The notes below the pieces were generated by a model that did no database searches, was not told where the DNA came from, and saw only the letters and a list, made by a program, of their open reading frames with translations. This document shows, piece by piece, positions 1-6,933 of a DNA stretch of 11,433 bases; the stretch's first letter is position 1, and every line of letters starts with the position of its first letter. This DNA comes from an uncultured Acidobacteriota bacterium (lineage in GTDB: Bacteria > Acidobacteriota > Terriglobia > Terriglobales > CAINCZ01): the NCBI GenBank assembly GCA_903847195.1, contig CAINCZ010000014.1:1-11433 (forward strand). The letters are read 5' to 3'. The position numbers and the translations under genes were made by a program.

Positions 1-42
1 GCTGCCGGCGAGGCAAGAAATGGCGGGCGTACGTCTGATCAT
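1..42 (-). CDS. Possible start of a further gene, cut by the window edge
   Basis: An ATG at 42 opens a frame with no stop for the 14 codons visible (MIRRTPAISCLAGS), 38 bases after the previous stop. GAG lies 6 bases upstream, a weak ribosome site. A basic start followed by small and hydrophobic residues could be the beginning of a signal peptide, but far too little is visible to say more. Confidence 0.25.
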   Translation of the reverse strand, partial: MIRRTPAISCLAGS

Positions 43-53
43 TCAAACTCGAT

Positions 54-76
54 AGCAAGGGTTGCAGCAAGGGTTG
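54..76. repeat. Tandem direct repeat of 11 bases, AGCAAGGGTTG twice
   Basis: Two identical copies (54-64 and 66-76) separated by one C, so nearly two units of a 12-base repeat. It lies in the short gap between the 105-residue gene and the possible next gene. It could be a regulator or processing site, or a slippage duplication. Confidence 0.5.
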
Positions 77-80
77 AGAG

Positions 81-398
81 TTAGCAGACAGTGTCGGTTT
101 TGGCCCCCAGGACCCGTTCAATCGCCAGGCGCGCCACCCCGGAACGTTCCATAATGTCGAGCACATACTCGGGGCGATGCGTCAGCAGCAGTTCATACAA
201 GTTGAGCGATGGATTGAGAAGCCTGGCCAGGAATGCGAGTGCGGCCTCGATCTTTGGCTTGCCTCGGCCGGAGCTCAGATAGAGGCTGCCGAGCGGCGGT
301 ATCGATTCGGTGCCGTCCACGCGACCTACGCCAAACCGGCGGCGTCGATCGCCGTAGCCCCAGCAAGAGGAAGGCGGTGCTTCCGTGTCGGTTGACAT
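81..398 (-). CDS. Small protein of unknown function, 105 residues, last complete gene of the run
   Basis: Not recognised with confidence. The gene starts 4 bases after the polymerase stop with a good AGGA site. The first 30 residues are polar and Arg/Gly-rich (YGDRRRRFGVGRVDG) and look disordered. From about residue 34 the sequence is protein-like: a short strand (LGSLYLSS), a helix (IEAALAFLARLL), NPSLNLYELLLTHRPEYVLDIMERSG, and a final helix (VARLAIERVLG). No membrane helix or signal peptide is present. The strand-helix-helix order loosely recalls the C-terminal end of HPr-kinase-like proteins that occur in some polysaccharide clusters, but there is no P-loop, so it would be only a fragment of one. 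This is an impression, not an identification. Its coupling to the polymerase gene suggests a role in the same pathway. Confidence 0.6.
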   Translation of the reverse strand: MSTDTEAPPSSCWGYGDRRRRFGVGRVDGTESIPPLGSLYLSSGRGKPKIEAALAFLARLLNPSLNLYELLLTHRPEYVLDIMERSGVARLAIERVLGAKTDTVC

Positions 399-402
399 CT
401 GT

Positions 403-1632
403 CTATCCTGCATACTGTGCCTGGGCCCGACTCTGCAAATAGACTAAGATCGCCAGAATGCTGCACACTTCGCCGGGTGCAAAGACCACGGGAAGAATAG
501 GAGAAGTGATCAACATATAAAGGACATAGTCGCCGAGAGCGGCAACAAGGTTGCCACGCGACGAGTCGGGTGTACGCCGGCTCGACCGCAGGACGCCGAC
601 GTAGAGGCTGAGAAGCATGACTGCGCCGACGATGCCGTACTCGAATACGACGCCGAGCCAGCCGATATCGGCCAGATAGAATTGAGGGTCATTGAACCAT
701 CGATCGAAGCCGAAATCACTCGCGCGCGTCAGTGCGCCGACGCCGAAGATCCAGTTGAGCGGGTATGGCCCCAGAAAGCCGACTGCGAGGCTGGTGGTAA
801 CTTGGCGCACGCTGAGCGAGCCGCCGAACATGTCGGCTGCTAGTGGAAGGACTCCAGTTGCCAGCAGTGCCGCTGCCGTGCTGCACAACAGCAGGCCGCC
901 GCACACCATCAACACGCGGTACCGCGGCCCGCTTTCGGCGAACAAGATATACAGGAGAACGGCAAGGGTGCTGGCAATGGGCATGCGCTCCTTGTTGGCA
1001 ATCACCAGAAGAGCCACGCCGCCGATCGGCAACGCGAGGCGCAGCATCCGGCCACGGCGCAGCGCCGTCCGTGTCTCGAGAAAAATGAAGATGATGGCAA
1101 ACCCCAGGGGAATAGTGATCCGGTAGCCGCGTTCCGGGTCCCAGAGGAACAGCTTTGAGATTTCCTCGCCAGGGGCGCCTGAGTGATAGGCTGTGGTGGG
1201 CATCAATACCCACAACAAACATAGGAGACCAAGGCTGGCCAAGCCCAGGATTCGGAAGGCGGAATCTAGTTCTTCCGGGCGCGGGTGAAGATGGCGCAGG
1301 AGCCAGCATAGCGAGAAATAGTAGACGAGAGGGAGGGTCTTGACGGTGCCGGTCAGTGCCGGAAGGTAGGACTGTCCGAAGTGCAGCATCGTCATCATCG
1401 GCGGCACCACCAGGCAGTAGCCTATCAGCAATATCATTGGCACTGTGTGTGGGGGATTGTCCCGCAGCCCAAGCAGGGTCAACGGAAGCGTAAGTATGGG
1501 CCAAGTCTTGGACATAACATAGAGTGGGGGCACGTCCACGATGTAGTAGAAGGTCTCCATGAACAGAGGCAGCAACGCGAGCAGCACCAATGTGGTAATG
1601 AAAGAGTCGTGCTTCGCCGCCGGGACGGGCAT
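403..1632 (-). CDS. Wzy-like polysaccharide polymerase / O-antigen-ligase-type membrane protein
   Basis: Predicted inner-membrane protein of 409 residues with about 10-12 membrane helices, the natural partner of the flippase and co-polymerase in a Wzx/Wzy pathway. Helices start at once (FITTLVLLALLPLF, then LTLPLTLLGLRD and MILLIGYCLVVPPMMTML). A central Arg-containing stretch, NKERMPIASTLAVLLYILF, matches the position of the conserved Arg before a helix in O-antigen polymerases and ligases. A larger loop follows (about 270-330: VRQVTTSLAVGFLGPYPLN, then RASDFGFDRWFNDPQ). Next comes YLADIGWLGVVFEYGIVG, a pattern typical of Wzy proteins in EPS clusters. The start at 1632 is 5 bases after the flippase stop. 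The open frame extends upstream to 2313, but inside the flippase gene and without membrane character. Polymerase and ligase cannot be separated by sequence, and the operon favours polymerase. It ends in TAG. Confidence 0.82.
   Translation of the reverse strand: MPVPAAKHDSFITTLVLLALLPLFMETFYYIVDVPPLYVMSKTWPILTLPLTLLGLRDNPPHTVPMILLIGYCLVVPPMMTMLHFGQSYLPALTGTVKTLPLVYYFSLCWLLRHLHPRPEELDSAFRILGLASLGLLCLLWVLMPTTAYHSGAPGEEISKLFLWDPERGYRITIPLGFAIIFIFLETRTALRRGRMLRLALPIGGVALLVIANKERMPIASTLAVLLYILFAESGPRYRVLMVCGGLLLCSTAAALLATGVLPLAADMFGGSLSVRQVTTSLAVGFLGPYPLNWIFGVGALTRASDFGFDRWFNDPQFYLADIGWLGVVFEYGIVGAVMLLSLYVGVLRSSRRTPDSSRGNLVAALGDYVLYMLITSPILPVVFAPGEVCSILAILVYLQSRAQAQYAG
406..409 (-). promoter_or_regulatory. 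Ribosome binding site AGGA for the 105-residue gene
   Basis: AGGA lies 7 bases before the ATG at 398 and overlaps the end of the polymerase gene. The alternative ATG at 413 has no comparable site, so 398 is preferred. Confidence 0.5.
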
Positions 1633-1637
1633 GCCGG

Positions 1638-2990
1638 TCAACCCCGCGACTTCGTGTCCGGCGAGGGTAGCGGCACGGCAGGCATGCGCGAGCGTAACGG
1701 AACAACAGCAAACATGCTGAGAATGTTGAGGCCGAGCCGTCGCCATACTCCCACCGCGCTGCCTAGGCTCATGGTCGCGGTGGCTGCGGCGGCAGCCAAG
1801 GCTGCGCCCAATGCGCCCAAGGATGGCACTAGCAGCGCCAGCGCCAGCACAAGTACGCCGAGGGTGACGCGAGCGCAGCTCCAGAGCCAGCGTTCGTTCC
1901 CGCTCATTGCCAGCATTGTGTTGCCCTGGGCAAATATTGCGTAGGTGAGCTGACCAAGCGTGGCAACAACGAGCAGGGGCGCGCCCGTTCGGAAAGCATG
2001 TCCGAACAGGCCGAGAATGGTGGCCGGAAACAGCAGCATCGCTGCTGCCGCTGGCAGCGCCAGGACGGCAACATCCCGGGTTGCCGCGCGGGCCGCGCGC
2101 GTGAAGCCAGCCCAGTCGCCGGCCTCGTGCAGCCGGGCAAGGCGGGGTGCAGCAACCGCGTATACCGCGATCGTTGCGACAGTCAGCAGGGCGGAAACCT
2201 GAGTGGCCAGGCCAAGCAGTCCCACCTCCGTGTCCGTAGCTACGAGGCCCAGCGCCAGGATCGGCAAATTCCGGAGCAACAGGTATGTCACCTCCACACC
2301 AAACAGCGGCCACGCTACTGCGAGCACTGGCCCGACTTCGAAGCCCTGCAGCGGACCGACGCCGATTACCCGCCAGACCAGCGCCAAGCCCAAAAGCGCC
2401 GCTGCCGCCATTGCTAGCACCGCAACCAACGCAGCTTGCGCGACGGTGCCTCCGGCAGCGAGCAGCCAGCCCGTGGTCAACAAGGGCCAGATCACGGCGG
2501 AAACGATTTGGCCGGCGATCGGCCGACTCAGCGCACTGAGCAGCGATCCGGCAGTGCTCGCAACGGTACAGCCCAGGATTCCAAAACTGAACAGACGCAA
2601 GATCGGCACGAAATCAGGGTTGCCGAACAGCCTCGCGCCGAGGAAGGGGGCGGTCAGGAACAGCAAGATCGAGATAGCCGCACTCGTCGTCGCGGTGCTG
2701 CCGAAGGCAAATACCGCAATTCCGCGCGCCAAGGCCGCATTCTGGCTCTGCCGTGCCACTGCGAGTCGCTTCATCGCAACCGTGTCGATGCCGAACCGGG
2801 CGACTGGTGAAGCAATGGAAATGAGTGCCATGCCGATGTAAAATTGCCCGGTCCCCTGTACTCCGAGGACCAGGGCAAGCATCAGATTGAAGGCATAGCG
2901 GACTACGATCTCGGTGAGGCGAACGGCAAATACGCGGGCCAGGCGCCGTCCGGTAGAAATCAAGTATGTCAGCCAGAGCAGCCGCATCAT
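1638..2990 (-). CDS. Wzx-like polysaccharide flippase (MATE/MVF superfamily)
   Basis: Inner-membrane protein of 450 residues that likely turns the polyprenyl-linked repeat unit to the periplasmic face. The sequence is dominated by hydrophobic segments, about 12-14 membrane helices separated by short charged loops. The opening helix pair (FAVRLTEIVVRYAFNLMLALVLGVQGTGQFYIG) has the layout of Wzx proteins, with the conserved Gly-rich turn where relatives have LGxxxFG. Cytoplasmic loops are basic (MKRLAVARQSQ, RLARLHEAGDW). The ATG at 2990 overlaps the preceding TGA (ATGA). A second ATG follows immediately, so either Met could be first. The open frame continues upstream to 3239, but that part overlaps the small ORF and reads as an Arg- and Pro-rich shadow. 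The stop is 5 bases before the polymerase ATG. Confidence 0.85.
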   Translation of the reverse strand: MMRLLWLTYLISTGRRLARVFAVRLTEIVVRYAFNLMLALVLGVQGTGQFYIGMALISIASPVARFGIDTVAMKRLAVARQSQNAALARGIAVFAFGSTATTSAAISILLFLTAPFLGARLFGNPDFVPILRLFSFGILGCTVASTAGSLLSALSRPIAGQIVSAVIWPLLTTGWLLAAGGTVAQAALVAVLAMAAAALLGLALVWRVIGVGPLQGFEVGPVLAVAWPLFGVEVTYLLLRNLPILALGLVATDTEVGLLGLATQVSALLTVATIAVYAVAAPRLARLHEAGDWAGFTRAARAATRDVAVLALPAAAAMLLFPATILGLFGHAFRTGAPLLVVATLGQLTYAIFAQGNTMLAMSGNERWLWSCARVTLGVLVLALALLVPSLGALGAALAAAAATATMSLGSAVGVWRRLGLNILSMFAVVPLRSRMPAVPLPSPDTKSRG

Positions 2991-3217
2991 AGCGTGGCCG
3001 CCGCCATTAAAGACGCCAGTCCGATCGCCGGGCGGAAAACAACGCTGCTGCCGATCCGAGCGGTGTTGGTCATCGGCAACGTGCCGATGGTCGCGACCGG
3101 CTGGCGAACGCGACGAAACAGACGGCGCAGGCTGTTCGCACGCAGCAGAACGGTAATATCGTTTCGGGGCAACGCGAGCAGTCGCCGCCATAATGTTGCC
3201 TTCAGGCAGCGATACAT
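2987..3217 (-). CDS. Small hypothetical protein, 76 residues, coupled to the flippase
   Basis: Not recognised. The protein is strongly basic in its first half (Arg-rich between residues 5 and 40: WRRLLALPRND, LRRLFRRVR) and mildly hydrophobic at the end (IGLASLMAAATL). Two features support a real gene: a good AGGAG site 9 bases upstream, and a TGA that overlaps the flippase ATG as ATGA, the same coupling used at two other junctions in this operon. Against it, the frame is shared with the preceding 72-residue ORF, from which it is separated by a single TGA and six codons, so both may be pieces of one inactivated gene. Apart from the weak hydrophobic end I see no convincing membrane helix, and there is no signal peptide or metal-binding motif. 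Confidence 0.5.
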   Translation of the reverse strand: MYRCLKATLWRRLLALPRNDITVLLRANSLRRLFRRVRQPVATIGTLPMTNTARIGSSVVFRPAIGLASLMAAATL

Positions 3218-3226
3218 GTGGTTGCG

Positions 3227-3231
3227 CTCCT
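3227..3231 (-). promoter_or_regulatory. Ribosome binding site AGGAG for the 76-residue ORF
   Basis: AGGAG sits 9 bases before the ATG at 3217, a near-ideal site. It supports translation of the small ORF in its own right and argues against treating it only as the tail of the upstream ORF. Confidence 0.5.
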
Positions 3232-3235
3232 GCAG

Positions 3236-3454
3236 TCACAGTCGGCTAATCTGCACTGCCTCAGGATAATAGCGCACGTCAGGCGTCGGCGACAGTGCGG
3301 CGAGCCGTCGACCGGCGCGGCGCAATTGCCATGTCAGGTCCATGTATTCGTCACAGAAGTTCGAAGCTGTCAAGATTCCGATGGTCCGCCCGTGCGATGG
3401 TAGTCCTGCTCGAAGGAGACGGCCATTGAAGCGCAGGCGTAGCGGCGGCGGCAT
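3236..3454 (-). CDS. Small hypothetical ORF, 72 residues (possible N-terminal half of a broken gene)
   Basis: Not recognised. The ATG abuts the GNAT stop (TGA-ATG) and the ORF lies in the same frame as the GNAT gene. Residues 23-33 (RTIGILTASNF) look like a beta-strand opening a Rossmann-type domain, followed by a helix (YMDLTWQLRRAGRRL) and a second possible strand, so it resembles the beginning of a larger enzyme such as a GT-B glycosyltransferase. That is a guess from shape only. No good Shine-Dalgarno precedes the ATG. It ends in TGA, and seven codons on (counting the TGA) the next small ORF starts in the same frame, so one nonsense mutation could have split a roughly 154-residue gene. 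Third codon positions look less GC-rich than in neighbouring genes, which fits relaxed selection or a recent arrival. Confidence 0.45.
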   Translation of the reverse strand: MPPPLRLRFNGRLLRAGLPSHGRTIGILTASNFCDEYMDLTWQLRRAGRRLAALSPTPDVRYYPEAVQISRL

Positions 3455-4324
3455 TCAGGTCACGTCGAAGTCGATTCCGGCGAAGGCGACGCCATCGGCC
3501 GGCAGTATGGCGCCGGCGCTGCACAGCGACCGGTAGATCAAGTTCAATGGGACGGTGCGCAGGCGGTCCGGCACCGGCCAGGAGGTTCCAGGGGAGAACC
3601 GCGTGCCTGGATCCAGGCCGAACCACAACCGCGGGCGGCGCAGCCGGCGCTGCGGCAGCGTGCTCATGATCGTCGCGGCGACAGTCGGTTCGGGGGCGAA
3701 GGTCAGCACCGAAGTGACGCCGAGATAACGCGTCGGCCCATTGACCTCCACACCGGCGCGGCTTGGCTGCCAACTGTAGCGAGTGGCCGTGTTGCGCAGG
3801 CGCCAAGCAAGGCTTTCGGCGGTCCAGTTACGCCGCCAGCATGGTTCGGTCCAGTCCACCGCGCGCGTCGGCGGCCACAGCATCACGCGGGCCTGTAACG
3901 GGCTGACGAGCTGGAAGCCAAGGCTGCGCACGAAGCCGGGCGTACTGTTGTCATTGGCGACGCCGACGATGTGATCGACCTGGCGCTCGGCTGCCAGGGC
4001 ATAGGTCTGCTCCGCCAACGTCTTGAACAGCCCCTTGCCACGGAAATCCGGATGCACCGCGGTGTTCAGCGACAGCGCCGCGCGAGTACAGTGGCCGTCA
4101 TGGCGCGCGGTAATCGGAATTACGACGTAATGGCCGACAAGCGTGGCATCCGACCAGGCGTTGACGCCGATTACCGGGCCCTCCGGGTTTTCAGCGTACA
4201 ACCATTGCAGGTGGGGCGCAGTGATGCGGGTCGTCCGCGGCCATACCAGACGCAGGAAAGCTGCGGTCTGGGCGATCTCCCCGGCGCTAATGCCGACCGT
4301 CCGGAAGCTTAACGTCGCGCTCAT
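3455..4324 (-). CDS. GNAT-family acyltransferase
   Basis: Predicted N- or O-acyltransferase of 289 residues, probably using acyl-CoA to modify a sugar amine or hydroxyl. It starts with ATG overlapping the deacetylase stop by 4 bases. A longer in-frame start at 4468 would sit inside the deacetylase gene and adds non-protein-like sequence. The N-terminal half shows the GNAT fold: LQWLYAENPEG at 39-49, GHYVVIPI near 64-71, HPDFRGKGLFKTL at 91-103 (motif A, acyl-CoA pyrophosphate loop RGKGLF) and GVANDNSTPGFVRSLGF at 121-137 (motif B, Asn and GF). The C-terminal half (WRLRNT near 174 onward) is a second, less conserved region and ends GIDFDVT. Coupling to the deacetylase suggests a deacetylate-then-reacylate modification of the same sugar position, which is inference. 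It ends TGA, directly followed by an in-frame ATG. Confidence 0.82.
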   Translation of the reverse strand: MSATLSFRTVGISAGEIAQTAAFLRLVWPRTTRITAPHLQWLYAENPEGPVIGVNAWSDATLVGHYVVIPITARHDGHCTRAALSLNTAVHPDFRGKGLFKTLAEQTYALAAERQVDHIVGVANDNSTPGFVRSLGFQLVSPLQARVMLWPPTRAVDWTEPCWRRNWTAESLAWRLRNTATRYSWQPSRAGVEVNGPTRYLGVTSVLTFAPEPTVAATIMSTLPQRRLRRPRLWFGLDPGTRFSPGTSWPVPDRLRTVPLNLIYRSLCSAGAILPADGVAFAGIDFDVT

Positions 4325-5217
4325 GCGACCACCTCCGCCTGCCGGTCGGGGTATTCCGGCCGCTGCAGGTATTCGTGCACCGTGACGAGGGTGAAATCGC
4401 GCTGGATGCGTCGGATCTTGTCCGCGACAGTGCGGAGCCCGACATACGACCTGAACTGCCGTCGCCAAGCCATCGGCAGGCGCGGCTGCGCCGGGTCGAT
4501 CTCGCGCGGGTGGATGTAGAATATTATCGGCCGGCGTTCCGCCAGGATGCGTCGGCCGAGCGCACGTATCAGAGGATAGGGGAACAGGCGCAAGTAGCCT
4601 CCCCCGAAAAGGTAAACCGGCCGACCCAGCAGCTTCAGCACCGATACCGGCACTTCGTGTAACGCGCCTGCCGCGCGCAGTTCCACATGGGGGCGGTAGT
4701 GTGCGCCCGCGAGACCGCCGCCATGCGTGCGCGGTGCGGGAAAAACCGAACAGTCGTAGCGGTAGCCGGCAGCGAGAAGCTGGTCGAAGAACCAGGGCGT
4801 GGCGGCGTTTACCGAGAAGCCGGTGGCCCGGTAGCCGTGCACTGGTGCACCAATGGTGTCTTCCAGCAACAACCGGCTGCGGCGCGCGTCTTCAAGAAAG
4901 GCGGCCGGCGTCAGCGACCAGACTAACTCGTGAGCGTAGCCATGCGAGGCAATCTCATGTCCGGCACCAGCGGCCTCGCGAACAAGGTGCGGGAAACGCT
5001 GTGCCACGTAGCCAAGGAAAAAGCAGGTTACTTTCGTTCCGGTCTCTGCAAACAAATCCAGCAGGACGTGGAAGTTACGCTCCACGCGCGAAGGCAGTGC
5101 ATCCCATTCGGCAAGCTTCGGCGTGGCTGGCAGTTCGAGGATGTGGAACCAGTCCTCGACGTCCACGGTGAACATCGACGGCATTGCCGCCAATGGCTGC
5201 CGGGAGAGCTTTGACAT
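4321..5217 (-). CDS. Polysaccharide deacetylase, exosortase-locus (DUF3473) type
   Basis: NodB-type carbohydrate esterase family 4 enzyme of 298 residues that probably removes N- or O-acetyl groups from the polysaccharide or its precursor. Visible motifs: FTVDVEDWFH at 16-25 (catalytic and metal Asp region), TKVTCFFLG at 61-69, GHEIASHGYAHE at 86-97 with His92 and His96 as metal ligands, GYRATGFSV at about 128-136 with Arg130, YRYDCSVFPAP, and a late FYIHPREIDPAQPRLP segment whose HPxExDPxQPR pattern marks the subfamily found in PEP-CTERM/exosortase EPS loci. No signal peptide is present, so it may act in the cytoplasm. AGGA lies 11 bases before the ATG at 5217 and only 2 before the alternative ATG at 5226, so I prefer 5217. 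The open frame extends to 5352, but that part overlaps the WecG-like gene. The stop overlaps the next ATG as ATGA. Confidence 0.9.
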   Translation of the reverse strand: MSKLSRQPLAAMPSMFTVDVEDWFHILELPATPKLAEWDALPSRVERNFHVLLDLFAETGTKVTCFFLGYVAQRFPHLVREAAGAGHEIASHGYAHELVWSLTPAAFLEDARRSRLLLEDTIGAPVHGYRATGFSVNAATPWFFDQLLAAGYRYDCSVFPAPRTHGGGLAGAHYRPHVELRAAGALHEVPVSVLKLLGRPVYLFGGGYLRLFPYPLIRALGRRILAERRPIIFYIHPREIDPAQPRLPMAWRRQFRSYVGLRTVADKIRRIQRDFTLVTVHEYLQRPEYPDRQAEVVA

Positions 5218-5239
5218 ATGCGCCATTTTCCTGACCAGA

Positions 5240-6139
5240 TCAGCGTTGACGGGTGGCGGCCCGGTCGCGAACGGAGCGCGCGCCACCGCGCCAAAAGGCA
5301 CGCACCGCCAGCCATAGCACGGGCAGCGATTCAAAGATGAAACGGTACCCAAACAGGTGCGGCGACCGCACTAGGCGGAATAGCCATTCGAGGCCAACCA
5401 AGCGTATGAGTTTCGGGGCGCGGGGGACCATGCCGGTGGCGAAATGGAGCGCACTGCCTACCGGCAAACCGATGCCTTTGGCACGGCCACTGCGCAGCAC
5501 CCTTAGTAGGACCTGCTCCGATCGGGGCGCACCGGTGATGATGAAAACGAAGCGAGCGGGGTTCATGATGACGAAATCGACGCACCGCTGCACTTCCGTC
5601 AGGCTGGAAAAGTAGTTCAACGGTGGCACGTGCTGGACGATGTGCCGCAGGCAGAACTGCGCCTGGAGGCGAGCCACTATCTCCTCGTTGCCGCCGATGA
5701 TCGCGATCGGATCGTCCGGCCGGATCACCCGCTGCAGCAGCAGCAAGGCGAGGTCCGCGCCGGTGGCGAGCGGCAGCCGCTGGCCAAAAAGGGTCCGGGC
5801 GATCAGCCGGATGATCTGGCTATCGCACAAGCACATCCAGGCGGCCCGGTACGGCTCTCGCAATAGGTTGCCCGGTCGGTCGAGCAGGACCACATGCTGG
5901 ACGTTGGCAGTCACCAGGAAGGCGAACGGCTCGGCCGCGGATCGTGCGGCCAAGCGCGCCACCACCTCCTCCAGCCCGAGCGGAGTGAGCGAGACGAGGC
6001 CGAGGAAATCGATACCCACCGGCAATGGCGCATCGCCGCAGGCAAGGTTCGGGCCGTCGATTGGTTCCACGGTCGCCAGGGTAGTTGGCATCACGCGGCA
6101 GGATCCAGTTTGAGGACTGGCGGATTTCCGGCACGCCAT
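5240..6139 (-). CDS. WecG/TagA/CpsF-family glycosyltransferase
   Basis: GT26-type glycosyltransferase of 299 residues, expected to add a sugar to a polyprenyl-linked intermediate at the cytoplasmic face of the inner membrane. Family landmarks appear in order: TANVQHVV at 77-84, an Asp in the position of the family's DG motif (CDSQIIRLIAR, 105-115, with Ser in place of Gly), LATGADLA at 124-131 (usual TGxDL), AIIGG at 146-150, ITGAPRSEQVL at 201-211 (usual GxPKQE), and VGSALHFATG with RAPKLIRLVGLEWLFRL at about 227-256. The basic C-terminus after the LEWLFRL motif is the part that attaches relatives to the membrane. The ATG at 6139 is 8 bases after the previous stop but has no good Shine-Dalgarno. 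An ATG at 6091 would give 283 residues and keep all motifs, so the start is uncertain. The donor sugar cannot be assigned. Confidence 0.88.
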   Translation of the reverse strand: MACRKSASPQTGSCRVMPTTLATVEPIDGPNLACGDAPLPVGIDFLGLVSLTPLGLEEVVARLAARSAAEPFAFLVTANVQHVVLLDRPGNLLREPYRAAWMCLCDSQIIRLIARTLFGQRLPLATGADLALLLLQRVIRPDDPIAIIGGNEEIVARLQAQFCLRHIVQHVPPLNYFSSLTEVQRCVDFVIMNPARFVFIITGAPRSEQVLLRVLRSGRAKGIGLPVGSALHFATGMVPRAPKLIRLVGLEWLFRLVRSPHLFGYRFIFESLPVLWLAVRAFWRGGARSVRDRAATRQR

Positions 6140-6147
6140 GAGAGTGA

Positions 6148-6924
6148 CTAGGAAACCACGCCGGAACAGGCGCGCAGTCGCGGCAGGGTCATCAGGATGG
6201 CATTCTCGTCGGTGCTCGGCTGGGCCACTAATCGCTTGTTCACCAGGGAGACCTCCACGTAGCCAAGGCCGCTCAGCAGGTCGAACACGCGCACGTTCTT
6301 CCAGTAACGCTCGATCAACAGGACGGGCGTGTGCCGCCGCAAGGTTGACTGAGCGCCCAACAGCACGTCGAGTTCGAAGCCTTCGACATCGATCTTGATG
6401 AAAGTGGGCGCGAGGTCGAGGCTATCAAGCGTGAGCGTCCGGCAAACATGCTCGCGCAGCGTCAGCTTGTCCGCCTTGAACCCGTACAGCACGGACGGAC
6501 CGAGATAAGTTTGCGCGGAATCGCGGTGAAAGCTGGCGTTGCCGTCGTAGGTAAGGCCCGCATAGACCGGCTCGTACAGTGTGCGTTCCCCCGCGACGGC
6601 AGCAAGGCCAAAATTGTGCAGCGTAACCAGCAGATCCGCGCCGAAATGTTCGCGAAGCCCCGCGAATATACGGTTATTGGGCTCGAAACTGACGATACGG
6701 GCTTCGGGGCGATAGCTGCGGATCGACAGGATGCTCTGTCCGCGGTTGCCACCCACATCTAAGAATAAGTCCACCTCACTGCGGGGCAAATGCGCTATCA
6801 CCGCGAAGCCGCGTTCGTGCGGCAAATGAAGCCGGCTCCGGACGAAATGATACAAGAGATTCTTGAGCGGAACCAGCCAAGGAAGATGGGCCTGGACTGT
6901 TCGCAGCACCTTCTTCACCGGCAA
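6148..6924 (-). CDS. FkbM-family methyltransferase (second of two), probable TTG start
   Basis: SAM-dependent methyltransferase of about 258 residues, likely decorating the polysaccharide. Numbered from the TTG: LFLDVGGNRG at 53-62 is SAM motif I, FEPN at 80-83 ends the acidic strand, FIKIDVEGFE at 175-184 is the FkbM signature, and LLIER at 202-206 follows. I place the start at TTG 6924 because a perfect AGGAGG sits 9 bases upstream. The ATG at 6987 would add 21 residues (MPVPWVVPRH and on) and would translate through the Shine-Dalgarno. With the TTG start the gap from the previous gene is 109 bases, the largest in the 9087-81 run apart from the gene-free leader. Nothing is recognised in that gap. 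The substrate is unknown, and a lipid or peptide substrate is possible, since FkbM enzymes vary. Confidence 0.88.
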   Translation of the reverse strand: MPVKKVLRTVQAHLPWLVPLKNLLYHFVRSRLHLPHERGFAVIAHLPRSEVDLFLDVGGNRGQSILSIRSYRPEARIVSFEPNNRIFAGLREHFGADLLVTLHNFGLAAVAGERTLYEPVYAGLTYDGNASFHRDSAQTYLGPSVLYGFKADKLTLREHVCRTLTLDSLDLAPTFIKIDVEGFELDVLLGAQSTLRRHTPVLLIERYWKNVRVFDLLSGLGYVEVSLVNKRLVAQPSTDENAILMTLPRLRACSGVVS

Positions 6925-6933
6925 GGAAACTTT

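Noticed and set aside
716..1711. Minus-strand open frame of 331 codons overlapping the polymerase gene
   Set aside because: Out of frame with the membrane protein and full of Arg, His and Pro. The polymerase frame has coherent membrane helices.
2203..2841. Plus-strand open frame of 212 codons
   Set aside because: Antisense to the flippase. It is rich in Ala, Thr, Pro, Ser and Lys with no hydrophobic core or motif.
3236..3238. TGA between the two small ORFs as a selenocysteine or programmed read-through codon
   Set aside because: No obvious hairpin of SECIS type is visible just downstream, and the presence of AGGAG with a new ATG makes separate translation or a nonsense mutation simpler explanations.
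2991..3239. 83-residue N-terminal extension of the flippase
   Set aside because: It overlaps the 76-residue ORF in another frame and is Arg/Ser/Gln-rich with no membrane character. The real protein begins at the Met-Met at 2990.
4325..4468. 48-residue N-terminal extension of the GNAT protein
   Set aside because: It overlaps the deacetylase gene by 148 bases. The ATGA junction at 4324 is the better start and the extension lacks protein-like character.
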